64,000 nucleotides of DNA from Acidovorax benzenivorans (GCF_028680575.1 NZ_JAPCKI010000007.1:1-64000); one strand, 5' to 3'. Shown: positions 9,542 through 17,896, counted from the stretch's first letter. Program-made: numbers and translations. The notes: a model not told the origin generated them from the sequence alone.

Positions 9542-9988
9542 TCAAAACAGGTCCACAGAACCTGCATCCATCTCGCTTTGGGTGACAGGATTCGGCCTGT
9601 CGGGCGCCATCTCCGCAAAGGGCGCGGCATCTTCACCTTCTTCATGCCCCATGGCTTCCGAGGCCAGCCGGAAGGCGCAGCCCTGCAGCACCTTGGTGGT
9701 ATGCCATATGAGTTGGGAGGCCATATCCTGGAACTGCAGCTCAGTCACCGCGCTGCGCAGCGCCGTACGCGCGGCCACCAGTTCTGGCGAGTCTGACACC
9801 ACGGCATCTGTCAACATGGCGTTCGCCTCGCCAAACCGCTCCAGCAGATTGTCGGTGGCGTGGTTCAGCAGGCCTTCCAAGCGGTGCAAATCGTGCATCA
9901 CGACCAGCAGGGAGTCCTGAAGCTCTGCCGCCACCATGACGGGAACCTGGACAGCAGGTCCTCCAGGCGTTGTTAGCGTAGATTGCAT
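9542..9988 (-). CDS. Short CheZ-like protein, putative CheY phosphatase
   Basis: This 148-residue, mostly helical protein opens the che operon. Residues near 90 read TELQFQDMASQLI, which resembles the catalytic helix of CheZ (compare AQDFHDLTGQVI in the CheZ at 40616), including the Gln-Asp pair and the later Gln. It lacks the full CheZ length. Its last residues, AGSVDLF, copy the tail of CheD in the same operon. Location directly upstream of a cheY suggests it dephosphorylates or docks that CheY. The family name is inferred from the motif and the place, not from a search. Confidence 0.6.
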   Translation of the reverse strand: MQSTLTTPGGPAVQVPVMVAAELQDSLLVVMHDLHRLEGLLNHATDNLLERFGEANAMLTDAVVSDSPELVAARTALRSAVTELQFQDMASQLIWHTTKVLQGCAFRLASEAMGHEEGEDAAPFAEMAPDRPNPVTQSEMDAGSVDLF

Positions 9989-10129
9989 CGTTTCTCCATC
10001 GCAGCACGTAGCGGCAAAACACGCAAATACACAGGACTACGATACATGCATCAGTAACCTGCCGAGGCCCCCGAGCAAACCGGAGCATCCGCGCCCATTG
10101 GACGCTGACACACAAACCATCCCAACCGG

Positions 10130-10147
10130 ACAAACACCCTTGTTTGT
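10130..10147. promoter_or_regulatory. Inverted repeat ACAAACA-N4-TGTTTGT in divergent promoter region
   Basis: A perfect 7-bp inverted repeat with a 4-base spacer lies in the 188-bp gap between the divergent che operon and the two-component genes. It is 30 bp upstream of the histidine kinase ATG. It could be an operator or a small hairpin. The assignment rests only on symmetry and position. Confidence 0.3.
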
Positions 10148-10176
10148 TCCAATTTGTATCCTATGATAGCGCTCCT

Positions 10177-11286
10177 ATGGGCCCTGCAACATCAGACCAG
10201 ACCCTTGAAATCCTGCATCTTGAAGATTCACCGGCCGATCACGAATTGGCAGCGCGTGCGTTGCGTCGATCCGGGCTCCAATGCCGCCTCCAGCGGGTCG
10301 ATACTCTTTCAGAATTCCAAAGACTGACGGACAACGGCAGCTTTGACATCATCCTGGCAGATTACCGCCTGCCAGGCTTCACCGCATTGGATGCGTGGGC
10401 CCATGTGGCGCAAAAACCGCATCACCCGCCCTTTGTGCTGCTTTCGGGCGCTATCGGCGAGCCTGCGGCGGTAGACGCGATGCGGCTCGGGGTAGCGGAC
10501 TATCTGCTCAAGGACGATATCCAGCGCCTGCCCCATGTGATCGCCCGGACCTTGGAGGTGCACGAAGCGCGCAATGCGCGCGAGCAGGCCATTGGCGAGT
10601 TGGCTGCGTCACAGCGCCGCTTGGCCGAATTGGCCGAACACCTGCAGACCTCCATTGAGCAAGAGCGTGCCTCCATCGCCCGTGAGATTCACGACGACAT
10701 TGGCGGCGCACTGACGGCCGTGCGCTTTGACGTAGCCTGGATCGGGCGCCACAGCACAGATTCGGCCATGCAAGAACACGCCACATCGGCAGCGGACATG
10801 CTGCAACACGCCATCGGCGCCAGCCAGCGCATCATGATGAACCTGCGTCCGCCCATCCTGGAACAAGGGCTGGTTGCGGCCGTCCAGTGGCTGGCCACGG
10901 GCTTTGAACGCAGGACCGGCATTCCCACGAGGCTGCAGAGCAGCAACGACACCATTGACACCCCCACCGACGTTCAGTTGGTGGCGTACCGCACCGCCCA
11001 GGAAGCATTGACCAATATCTCCAAGCATGCGCAGCCCAGCAAGGTGGACATTGAACTGTCTGACAAGGAGGGGGTATTGACCCTGGAGGTTGCAGACAAC
11101 GGCCGTGGTATGGATGCCACAGTTCGCGACAAACCCAAGGCCTTCGGCCTCAAGGGCCTTCAAGAGCGTGCGCGTACCGTAGGGGGGTGGCTGGACATCA
11201 GCAGTCGCCCGGGTCAGGGCACATCGGTCATCCTGTCCATCCCATTAATATCTCCCTCCACATCCGCTCCAGGAGATGCCCAGTGA
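10177..11286 (+). CDS. Histidine kinase with N-terminal receiver (REC-HisKA_3-HATPase)
   Basis: The protein has no membrane segment, so it is a cytosolic kinase that takes its input from phosphate or partners. The N-terminal receiver has acceptor Asp62 (ILADYRLPG), LLSGA and LLKDD. A coiled linker (about 125-160) leads to the HisKA_3 box with His172 (REIHDDIGG), then the ATPase (ADNGRGMD, FGLKGLQERA). The ATG at 10177 gives 369 residues; a TTG at 10144 is in frame, and neither has a strong ribosome binding site. Its stop overlaps the GTG of the next gene, so the two form a two-component pair. Receiver-first kinases of this class are often middle members of a relay. Confidence 0.9.
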   Translation: MGPATSDQTLEILHLEDSPADHELAARALRRSGLQCRLQRVDTLSEFQRLTDNGSFDIILADYRLPGFTALDAWAHVAQKPHHPPFVLLSGAIGEPAAVDAMRLGVADYLLKDDIQRLPHVIARTLEVHEARNAREQAIGELAASQRRLAELAEHLQTSIEQERASIAREIHDDIGGALTAVRFDVAWIGRHSTDSAMQEHATSAADMLQHAIGASQRIMMNLRPPILEQGLVAAVQWLATGFERRTGIPTRLQSSNDTIDTPTDVQLVAYRTAQEALTNISKHAQPSKVDIELSDKEGVLTLEVADNGRGMDATVRDKPKAFGLKGLQERARTVGGWLDISSRPGQGTSVILSIPLISPSTSAPGDAQ

Positions 11287-11912
11287 TCCATGTCGTCTTG
11301 TGCGACGACCATGCCGTATTGCGGCGCGGCATTCGCGACACACTCGCCGAAGCACCGGACATTCAGGTGACCGGCGAAGCGGGCGGGTATTCCGAGCTGC
11401 GTGAAGTTCTGCGCACGGCCGCCTGTGATGTGCTGCTGCTGGACCTGAACATGCCTGGACGCAGTGGCCTGGAAGTATTGGCCAGTCTGCGCGAGACCCA
11501 CTCGACCATCAAGGTACTGGTGGTTTCGATGTACCCCGAGGATCAATACGCACTGCGCTGCCTCAAGGCGGGAGCCCAGGGTTACGCCAACAAGGCTGGC
11601 GATCCGGTTGAGCTGATTGCGGCAGTACGCACGGTGATGCAGGGGCGCAAGTACCTCACGGCCGAAGTGGCTCAGATGCTGGCAGACAGCCTGGCCCAAC
11701 CCACGCCAGAGGCGCCCCATACGACACTATCCGAACGCGAACTGCAAACCCTTGTCAAGATTGCCTCGGGTCGGCGCCTGTCGGACATCGCCGAAGAATT
11801 GATGCTGAGCCCCAAAACCGTGAGCGTGTACCGCTCACGGGTTCTCGAGAAATTGAAGCTCTCGAACAACGCTGAACTGACCGTTTACGCCATCCGCAAC
11901 CAACTGGTATAG
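11283..11912 (+). CDS. NarL/LuxR-family response regulator
   Basis: A 209-residue regulator has an N-terminal receiver (CDDH, acceptor Asp54 in LLLDLNMPG) and a C-terminal LuxR-type helix-turn-helix (LSERELQTLVKIASGR, then LSPKTVSVYRSRVLEKL). The GTG at 11283 overlaps the kinase stop and is preceded by AGGAG seven bases away. The pair sits between the chemotaxis and fliF-R operons. No FlhDC or FleQ is in the window, so it is a candidate regulator of motility, but its targets cannot be read from the sequence. It converges on fliR with a 16-bp gap. Confidence 0.92.
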   Translation: MIHVVLCDDHAVLRRGIRDTLAEAPDIQVTGEAGGYSELREVLRTAACDVLLLDLNMPGRSGLEVLASLRETHSTIKVLVVSMYPEDQYALRCLKAGAQGYANKAGDPVELIAAVRTVMQGRKYLTAEVAQMLADSLAQPTPEAPHTTLSERELQTLVKIASGRRLSDIAEELMLSPKTVSVYRSRVLEKLKLSNNAELTVYAIRNQLV

Positions 11913-11928
11913 CCAGCGGCCAGCTTCA

Positions 11929-12699
11929 CTACCGACCGACCGCAAACAGATCCACGGCCTGCTGCATCAACGCCAGCACGGGTTGCTCCAGCATCGGCAA
12001 TGTTGCCGCAATCCCCAGCATCCCCACCGTGAGCGTGACGGGAAAACCCACCGCATAGATGTTCATTTGCGGCGCCACGCGCGAGATGATGCCCATGGTC
12101 AGGTTGACGAACAGCAGCAACGCAATCATGGGCATGGCAATCCAGAGCGCACTGGAAAAGAGCGAAGCCCCCAGCTCATACAAACGCATCTGCCCCAACG
12201 CCTGCAGAAAGTTGCCATCGACGGGAAAACGGTCAAAGCTCTTGACCACGGCCATCAGGATCAACAAATGACCGTTGATGACAATGAAGAGCAGCATGGA
12301 CATGTGGCCAAAAAAACGGGCCACGGCGCTGATCTGCCCATTGGAGGTGGGGTCAAAGAATGAAGCAAAGTTGAGCCCCATCTGCAACCCAATGATTTCG
12401 CCGGCCAGCTCGACGGCAGTGAACACAAGGCGGACCGAGAAACCAATCGCCAGCCCTACAGCCACCTGCTGTGCCACCGTGCCCAGCGCCTCACGGCCGT
12501 TCACGCTGATGACGGGCTGCTCGCCCAGCACCCCTTGCGCACAAAAGGCCACCAGAAACGCGAGGCCAACCTTGACGCGCATGGGCACAACGCGCATGGA
12601 GAACACCGGAGCCACCGAAAACAAGGCCAGCACGCGCAAAAAGGGCCACAGGATGGGAGACAGCCACGCCATGATCTGCGCCTCGGAAAAGGTAATCAC
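11929..12699 (-). CDS. fliR: FliR, flagellar export gate membrane protein
   Basis: FliR is part of the FliPQR export gate in the centre of the basal body. The 256 residues contain about six hydrophobic segments and the family signatures LALFSVAPVFSMR, GFSVRLVFTAVELAGEIIGLQMGL and the conserved late region ISRVAPQMNIYAVGFP. It is last in the fliL-R operon and is separated from fliQ by an unusual 126-bp gap with no gene in it. The ending VDLFAVGR is native to the protein and not the CheD-like tail. Confidence 0.96.
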   Translation of the reverse strand: MITFSEAQIMAWLSPILWPFLRVLALFSVAPVFSMRVVPMRVKVGLAFLVAFCAQGVLGEQPVISVNGREALGTVAQQVAVGLAIGFSVRLVFTAVELAGEIIGLQMGLNFASFFDPTSNGQISAVARFFGHMSMLLFIVINGHLLILMAVVKSFDRFPVDGNFLQALGQMRLYELGASLFSSALWIAMPMIALLLFVNLTMGIISRVAPQMNIYAVGFPVTLTVGMLGIAATLPMLEQPVLALMQQAVDLFAVGR

Positions 12700-12825
12700 G
12701 CCCCTCCTCCAATGGCCTGGCTGGGGCCCATTGACGGAAAAGGCGCCAGAGTCCCCTGTGCGGGTCGCCAGCGCAGGCAGCCCTGCATTGTTCTCAGGCA
12801 GCCAAGGGCCCAGATTGGCATGGCG

Positions 12826-13095
12826 CTATCCAATCATCGACGGAATCGATTCGATCGTCCTGCGGATGAAGTCCACCAAGGTGCTGAGCATCCAGGGCCC
12901 CGCAATCGCAAACACCACCATGGCAGCAATCAGCTTGGGCACAAAGGCTAGCGTGGCTTCGTGGATCTGCGTGACAGCCTGAAAAATACTGACCAACAAA
13001 CCCACCGCCATGACCACCCCCAGCACAGGCATGGAAATCATCAACAGCAGCGTGAGGGCATCACGCCCAATGGTCAGCACCATTTGTGAAGTCAT
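12826..13095 (-). CDS. fliQ: FliQ, flagellar export gate membrane protein
   Basis: This 89-residue protein with two hydrophobic helices matches FliQ, which wraps around FliP and FliR in the export gate. Motifs include GRDALTLLLMISMPVLGVVM, the conserved GLLVSIFQAVTQIHEATL loop and WMLSTLVDF. The length is exactly that of the family. It follows fliP by 11 bp. Confidence 0.96.
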   Translation of the reverse strand: MTSQMVLTIGRDALTLLLMISMPVLGVVMAVGLLVSIFQAVTQIHEATLAFVPKLIAAMVVFAIAGPWMLSTLVDFIRRTIESIPSMIG

Positions 13096-13106
13096 GGCGG
13101 AATCCT

Positions 13107-13898
13107 CTAGGTGACGAAGCTGGCGGCCAATGATCCGATCAGCAGGTTCCAGCCGTCTGCCAGCACGAACAACATGAGCTTGAACGGCAATGCCACCAAC
13201 ACCGGCGACAACATCATCATGCCCAGCGACATAAGGATGCTGGACACCACCATGTCGATGACGAGAAACGGGATGAAGATCATGAACCCGATCTGGAACG
13301 CCGACTTGAGCTCACTGGTCACAAAGGCCGGCACCAACACACGGATGGGTGCCGTCTCAGCCGTCACTTTGGGGTCAAGACGTGCCAATCTTGAAAAAAG
13401 CGCAAAGTCAGATTGCCGCGTCTGCTTGAGCATGAAGCTGCGCATGGGCGCCTCTGCCCTGTCCAGCGCCTGTTCGAAGCTGATCGTGTTGTTGGTGTAG
13501 GGAACGTACGCATCCTGGTACACACGATCCAGCGTCGGCCCCATGACAAAAAAGGTCAGGAACAACGACAGACCGATGATGACCTGGTTGGGGGGGGCCG
13601 ACTGCGTTCCCAAGGCTTGGCGCAGCAAGGACAACACGATCACGATGCGAGTAAAGCCCGTCATCATCAACAGCACCGCAGGCAAAAACGACAGCGCCGT
13701 AAAAAACAGCAAGGTCTGGATTGGCACCGAGTAGCTGGCGCCAGATGGCCCACTGCCTACCACCAGTGGCAATGCGCCTGCGCTTTGGGCCCAGGCAGAG
13801 TCCTGTGCCACCAGGCCCAAGACAGCGACGGCCCACGGCCATGAACGCCACGCCATCCGCGCCCCACGCTTTACGAGGGAGGGTTGGCTTTCAGACAT
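13107..13898 (-). CDS. fliP: FliP, flagellar export gate membrane protein
   Basis: FliP forms the core ring of the export gate. The 263-residue form starts at 13898 (MSESQPSL), overlapping fliO by 8 bp, with GGAAAG upstream; an ATG at 13856 is a second option. A cleavable signal peptide ends near AQDSAWAQS, as is usual for FliP. Hallmarks are FTRIVIVLSLLRQALGTQ, PPNQVIIGLSLFLTFFVM, PAFVTSELKSAFQIGF and FLVIDMVVSSILMSLGMMML. Confidence 0.96.
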   Translation of the reverse strand: MSESQPSLVKRGARMAWRSWPWAVAVLGLVAQDSAWAQSAGALPLVVGSGPSGASYSVPIQTLLFFTALSFLPAVLLMMTGFTRIVIVLSLLRQALGTQSAPPNQVIIGLSLFLTFFVMGPTLDRVYQDAYVPYTNNTISFEQALDRAEAPMRSFMLKQTRQSDFALFSRLARLDPKVTAETAPIRVLVPAFVTSELKSAFQIGFMIFIPFLVIDMVVSSILMSLGMMMLSPVLVALPFKLMLFVLADGWNLLIGSLAASFVT

Positions 13899-14256
13899 GT
13901 GCGGGCTTTCCAGAATCAGCGGACGCAGTTCGCATCTCCTGGGCAAACGACGGCCCCGCTGGGAGTGGTGCCTTCACCGCCTCACCAGCCCCCTTGGCCG
14001 TCACTGGCAGCACATGCAGGCAGCTGACCTGCTGCGCAGTGACGCCCAACACCAGCCAGGTACGCGCATTTTCAGGTCCGACTTCCACCGTCACTACCCG
14101 CTGTTGGGGCCCGACGGCTACTGCCGACACCACACGGGACGCCGCCCCGACAGCCAGCGCCCCAGCGGCCTGACGCTGCTGCAACCGCCGCACAGCCCAC
14201 GGAAGCAACGCCATGGCGCCCACAAAAAGCACCACGACGAGCAGTGTCTGCGTCAT
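13891..14256 (-). CDS. fliO: FliO, flagellar export gate assembly protein
   Basis: FliO is a small membrane protein that helps assemble the FliP ring. It has one N-terminal hydrophobic helix (LLVVVLFVGAMALLPWAV) followed by a cytosolic domain with the beta pattern RVVTVEVGPENARTWLVLGV. The family is poorly conserved, and the call leans on the position between fliN and fliP. The ATG at 14256 gives 121 residues; a GTG at 14271, overlapping the fliN stop, is also possible. Confidence 0.87.
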   Translation of the reverse strand: MTQTLLVVVLFVGAMALLPWAVRRLQQRQAAGALAVGAASRVVSAVAVGPQQRVVTVEVGPENARTWLVLGVTAQQVSCLHVLPVTAKGAGEAVKAPLPAGPSFAQEMRTASADSGKPAHV

Positions 14257-14263
14257 GCTCCCA

Positions 14264-14704
14264 CTATCCACGGCTCACCCGGCGCAAACGTTCCGACGGC
14301 GTGACCACATCGGTCAGGCGGATACCGAACTTGTCATTGACCACCACCACTTCGCCTTGGGCGATGAGGTATCCATTGACCAGCACATCCATGGGCTCGC
14401 CCGCCAGCGCATCCAGTTCCACCACCGAGCCTTGCGCCAGTTGGAGGATGTACTTGATGGGCACTTTAGTGCGCCCCAACTCCACCGACAGCTGCACCGG
14501 AATATCCAGCACCATGTTGATGTCGTTGACGCTATCGCCGCCCGCAGCGCCGGAAAATGGCCGCACAGGCTCGCCCGAGAGCGGCCCCCCCTGCTCTGCG
14601 TCCGCCGGCTTGTCATCCGTCCGCTTCTGCTCTTCGAGCGCCTCGGCCCAACCCGCAAACGGGTCGTCCGCGCCTGCATCCTTGTTGTCTTCTTCAGTTG
14701 CCAT
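14264..14704 (-). CDS. fliN: FliN, C-ring switch protein
   Basis: FliN forms the base of the C ring and binds CheY-P and export substrates. The 146-residue protein has an acidic, disordered N-terminus (about 60 residues, with repeated charged stretches) and a C-terminal SpoA/surface-presentation domain: NMVLDIPVQLSVELGRTKVP, ILQLAQGSVVELDALAGEP and VNDKFGIRLTDVV. It overlaps fliM by 11 bp, and GGGAGAG inside fliM serves as its ribosome binding site. Confidence 0.97.
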   Translation of the reverse strand: MATEEDNKDAGADDPFAGWAEALEEQKRTDDKPADAEQGGPLSGEPVRPFSGAAGGDSVNDINMVLDIPVQLSVELGRTKVPIKYILQLAQGSVVELDALAGEPMDVLVNGYLIAQGEVVVVNDKFGIRLTDVVTPSERLRRVSRG

Positions 14705-15698
14705 TTTTCTCTCCCAGCCAGCTCATGTCCGATGTACGCAGGCACTCTTCAATGCGGATGGCGTACTTGGAATTGTGGGTTCCATACTGGCATTCAAAAA
14801 TTGGAACCCCTCCGATCGACGCACGGATGCGGGGCTCACGGTCCAGCTCTATGAAGTCACCCGGCTTCATGGCCAGCAATTGCTCCACGGTGGCATCAGC
14901 CTTCGCCAGCTCCGCCACCAGTGTGACTTCTGCTGACTGGATTTCACGCTTGAGCACATTCACCCAACGGCGGTCCACTTCAATGGAATCGCCCTGCGTG
15001 GACGAATACAGCACATCGCGAATTGGCTCTAGCGTTGCATACGGCATGCAGATATGAATAGCGCCTGAAAGGTCACCGATTTCCAGTTGGAAAGCCGTGG
15101 ACACCACGATCTCGCTGGGTGTGGCGATGTTGGCAAACTGGGGTTGCATTTCCGAGCGCTGGTATTCCAGCTCCAACGGGTAGATGCCCTGCCAAGCCTT
15201 CTTGTACTCCGCACAGATCACATCCACGAGCCGGTTGATGACGCGCTGCTCGGTGGGCGAAAAATCACGGCCCTCAATGCGGGTCTGGAACTTTCCGACC
15301 CCGCCATACAGGGTGTCAATGATGCCGAAGACCAGCGAAGGCTCACAGACGATGAGCCCGCTGCCGCGCAAGGGACGGATCGCCACGATGTTGAAGTTTG
15401 TGGGCACCGCCAGCTCCCGCAGGAACGCGCTGTAGCGTTGCACCGACACGGTCCCCACCGAAATTTCGGGGCTGCGGCGGATGAAGTTGAACAGCCCGAT
15501 ACGGAAGTTGCGTGCAAACCGCTCGTTGACGATTTCCATCGTCGGCATGCGGCCACGGACAATGCGTTCCTGGCTGGAAATGTCGTAGTTGCGTACCGCC
15601 CCCGCCTCAGCCACTTCCTCGACGGACTTCTGGCTCTCGCCAGTGACCCCTTCCAGAAGGGCATCGACCTCTTCCTGCGAAAGAAATGAATCACTCAT
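14694..15698 (-). CDS. fliM: FliM, flagellar motor switch protein
   Basis: FliM is the CheY-P receptor of the motor switch. The start at 15698 gives 334 residues and the canonical CheY-binding N-terminal peptide MSDSFLSQEEVDALLEGV. The middle domain has YDISSQERIVRGRMP, the GGVGK loop and RDFSPTEQRVI. The C-terminal SpoA domain ends with PGDFIELDREPRIRASIGGV. It is 22 bp downstream of fliL. Confidence 0.97.
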   Translation of the reverse strand: MSDSFLSQEEVDALLEGVTGESQKSVEEVAEAGAVRNYDISSQERIVRGRMPTMEIVNERFARNFRIGLFNFIRRSPEISVGTVSVQRYSAFLRELAVPTNFNIVAIRPLRGSGLIVCEPSLVFGIIDTLYGGVGKFQTRIEGRDFSPTEQRVINRLVDVICAEYKKAWQGIYPLELEYQRSEMQPQFANIATPSEIVVSTAFQLEIGDLSGAIHICMPYATLEPIRDVLYSSTQGDSIEVDRRWVNVLKREIQSAEVTLVAELAKADATVEQLLAMKPGDFIELDREPRIRASIGGVPIFECQYGTHNSKYAIRIEECLRTSDMSWLGEKNGN

Positions 15699-15720
15699 GG
15701 CTGGTCCTTGCCCGGCTGGC

Positions 15721-16329
15721 TCATTGGATGATGAAGCTCGAAAAGAGCACCTTGCGCACAGGATTGCGCTCTGTACGCTCTGTGCGCTTTCGCGCGGCGG
15801 GACGCTCCTCTGCATCCCCCTCGTCATGCTCGGCGGCAGCCGCCGCCTTGGCACGCTCGCGCTCTGACGGCACTGAATAGCCCAAGGGCCGCGAGACCTC
15901 GCGCAAGATATCGGTGGCCAATTTCTCCTTGCCCTCGCGCTGCAGCAGTTCCGTGGACGTGCGCTGCGACACCAGCATCAGGATGCCACTGCGAATCGTT
16001 GGCAGGTACTGCTTGACCTGTTCCGCAGTCTTGGCGTCTTCCAGCTCCAGGGTGATGCCAATCTGCGCAAAGCGGTCACCGCCCGGATCAGCAAGATTGA
16101 CCACCATGTTTTCCATGGGCAAGAAGGTGGGGGCCACTTTAGGGGCTTCCTTGTGTGCGGCAGGCGCACCGCCGCCCTCTTCGTCCTCTGCGGCATGCGA
16201 GCGACTGGAGATAAACCACGCTGCCGCCCCCCCTCCAATCACCAGCACAGCCACCACCACGCCGATGATGATCAACAGCATTTTCTTGCTTTTGGCGGGC
16301 GCTGCTGCTGCGGGAGTATTGGCTGACAC
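15721..16329 (-). CDS. fliL: FliL, stator-associated basal body protein
   Basis: FliL is a single-pass inner-membrane protein that surrounds or stabilises the stator. It shows an Ala/Lys-rich cytosolic start, one hydrophobic helix (MLLIIIGVVVAVLVIGGGAAAW) and a periplasmic domain with FLPMENMVVNLA, FAQIGITLELED, YLPTIRSGILMLVSQRTS and LATDILREV. After the usual end (PLGYSVPS) there is an unusual charged, Arg-rich insertion (ARKRTERTERNPVRKVLFS). It is the first gene of the fliL-R group. Confidence 0.94.
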   Translation of the reverse strand: MSANTPAAAAPAKSKKMLLIIIGVVVAVLVIGGGAAAWFISSRSHAAEDEEGGGAPAAHKEAPKVAPTFLPMENMVVNLADPGGDRFAQIGITLELEDAKTAEQVKQYLPTIRSGILMLVSQRTSTELLQREGKEKLATDILREVSRPLGYSVPSERERAKAAAAAEHDEGDAEERPAARKRTERTERNPVRKVLFSSFIIQ

Positions 16330-16399
16330 GATGGAATTCCTTGCGGTAGGGAACAGGCGGCACTGGCGCTATCAAAGCGCAAGCTCCACCGGGTAGCCC

Positions 16400-16427
16400 A
16401 TTATTGGTCGGGGGTGTAACCAATAAT
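16400..16427. promoter_or_regulatory. Inverted repeat ATTATTGGT-N10-ACCAATAAT between fliK and fliL
   Basis: A perfect 9-bp inverted repeat with a 10-bp spacer lies in the 194-bp gap separating fliF-K from fliL-R. It is about 70 bp upstream of the fliL start. The spacing fits one helical turn between half-sites of a dimeric regulator. It could also fold as a hairpin in the read-through transcript. No T tract follows. Confidence 0.4.
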
Positions 16428-16523
16428 AGCCAGAATAAAAGCCCAAAACCATGGCATTCACCGCGCTCGCCTGCACTGCTGGGGTGAACAGAACTGTGGG
16501 CTGTCCACATCACTCCACAAAAA

Positions 16524-17894
16524 TCAGACGAATACGTCTACAGCGCGGTCCGTGGCCCCGCCACCGCGCGCCAGCGAGGCCGTGCCTGCGGGCACGGCAG
16601 ACACCACCTGCGCCTGGCGCGCTCCGTCGCGAGGGCGCTGCTGCCCCGCCTCGCCACCATCCGCGCTGTCGCGCGCCGATGTACCCACCGACATGCCTGA
16701 CAACACCAAGCCCTCGCTGCGCAACAAGTCGCTCAACTGCGCCATGCTCTGGTCCAGCAGCTCCCGCGTCTGCTGTTGGTCGCTGCGGAACGACACATGC
16801 GCTTCATTGCCCGACAGAGACACCGACACCTCCACCGGCTGCCCATCACGCTGCAGCGTCAATTCCGCGTTCTGGGTCTTCTGATTCACCCAGTAGGCCA
16901 CCTGCTCGGCCACCTGATCCTCTGCCCCCAGGGCGTTTGGGTCCGCAGTGACCGTTGCGTCGGTGAAGTTGCCCGACTCTACAGGTGATGCCCCGGATGC
17001 ACCTTCAGACCAGGCGCCGCCCGCCCCTGTGCCATCGCCATTGGAACGCCCGTCAGCCGGTGACTCTGGAGCATGTGCTGGCCCGACAGCCGCCAGCAGA
17101 CCGTCCGCCAAAGGTGGTACCCCGTCCGCGCCCGCAGCAGGATTTGACTGAGCAACTCCTGATCGCTCCACCGCTGAGCCAGCCATCACCCCTGCGACAG
17201 CCCGCTCTCCGACAGAGGAAACCAGCGCGACGGAGGCACTCTGAACGGCATTGGAACGCGCTGCAGAATCCCGCAAGGTGGCTGAACCCAAGGGTGCATC
17301 GGCCGCCCCCATGCCGCCGGCTCGTTGAGCGCTAGCACTCTGCAAGCGCGAGAAGGCACGCCCCAAACCAGCCAAGGCTCCTTGCGAAGGCTCCTCCTTG
17401 AGGTCAGCGGACGTATCCAGCTTCACAGTCTCGGCAACCAACCCTTGGGGCATGCCCAGCATGTCACTGAGCGCATTTCCTGGGGAGGCTACAAGTCCTT
17501 GCACGCCCGACTGCATTCCTGCCGCTATGCCACCCCAACCTGGGTTGGCCGATTGAGACGCTCCCAAGGCAGTCTGCCCATTGAAAGCACCCAGTTCATT
17601 CCTGTCTTGCGTCGGAGCAAGCAGGCCTTGCCATGCAGCCATGGCAGAAGTATCTGCCGCAGACAACGAGGCGACATCAGCGCCGCTTTCAGCAGAAGGC
17701 AACAGAGTTTCACCCGAGGCATCGCCAAGCGGATTCCCGTCCGCCCCGCCCCCCAACGCCGCCAGCAGCGCCAAAAAACCGCCCCCAGCAGCAGGATCGC
17801 TAGCATCTGTGGCCGAAGGCTGGGACGGCGACTTGGTGCGGGCCGCGTGGGCGGGCTGGGTGCCCTGCGAGGAGGCTACTTTGGTCGGTTCCAT
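16524..17894 (-). CDS. fliK: FliK, hook-length control protein
   Basis: FliK measures hook length and switches export specificity through FlhB. The 456-residue protein is long, low-complexity and Ala/Gly/Ser-rich over its first 320 residues. A conserved C-terminal domain follows (LTLQRDGQPVEVSVSLSGN, EAHVSFRSDQQQTRELLDQS, LSDLLRSEGLVLSGMSV). The ATG at 17894 has AGGAG eight bases upstream and lies just after the overlapping fliJ stop. The call rests on the C-terminal domain and on position after fliJ. Confidence 0.88.
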   Translation of the reverse strand: MEPTKVASSQGTQPAHAARTKSPSQPSATDASDPAAGGGFLALLAALGGGADGNPLGDASGETLLPSAESGADVASLSAADTSAMAAWQGLLAPTQDRNELGAFNGQTALGASQSANPGWGGIAAGMQSGVQGLVASPGNALSDMLGMPQGLVAETVKLDTSADLKEEPSQGALAGLGRAFSRLQSASAQRAGGMGAADAPLGSATLRDSAARSNAVQSASVALVSSVGERAVAGVMAGSAVERSGVAQSNPAAGADGVPPLADGLLAAVGPAHAPESPADGRSNGDGTGAGGAWSEGASGASPVESGNFTDATVTADPNALGAEDQVAEQVAYWVNQKTQNAELTLQRDGQPVEVSVSLSGNEAHVSFRSDQQQTRELLDQSMAQLSDLLRSEGLVLSGMSVGTSARDSADGGEAGQQRPRDGARQAQVVSAVPAGTASLARGGGATDRAVDVFV

Positions 17895-17896
17895 GT

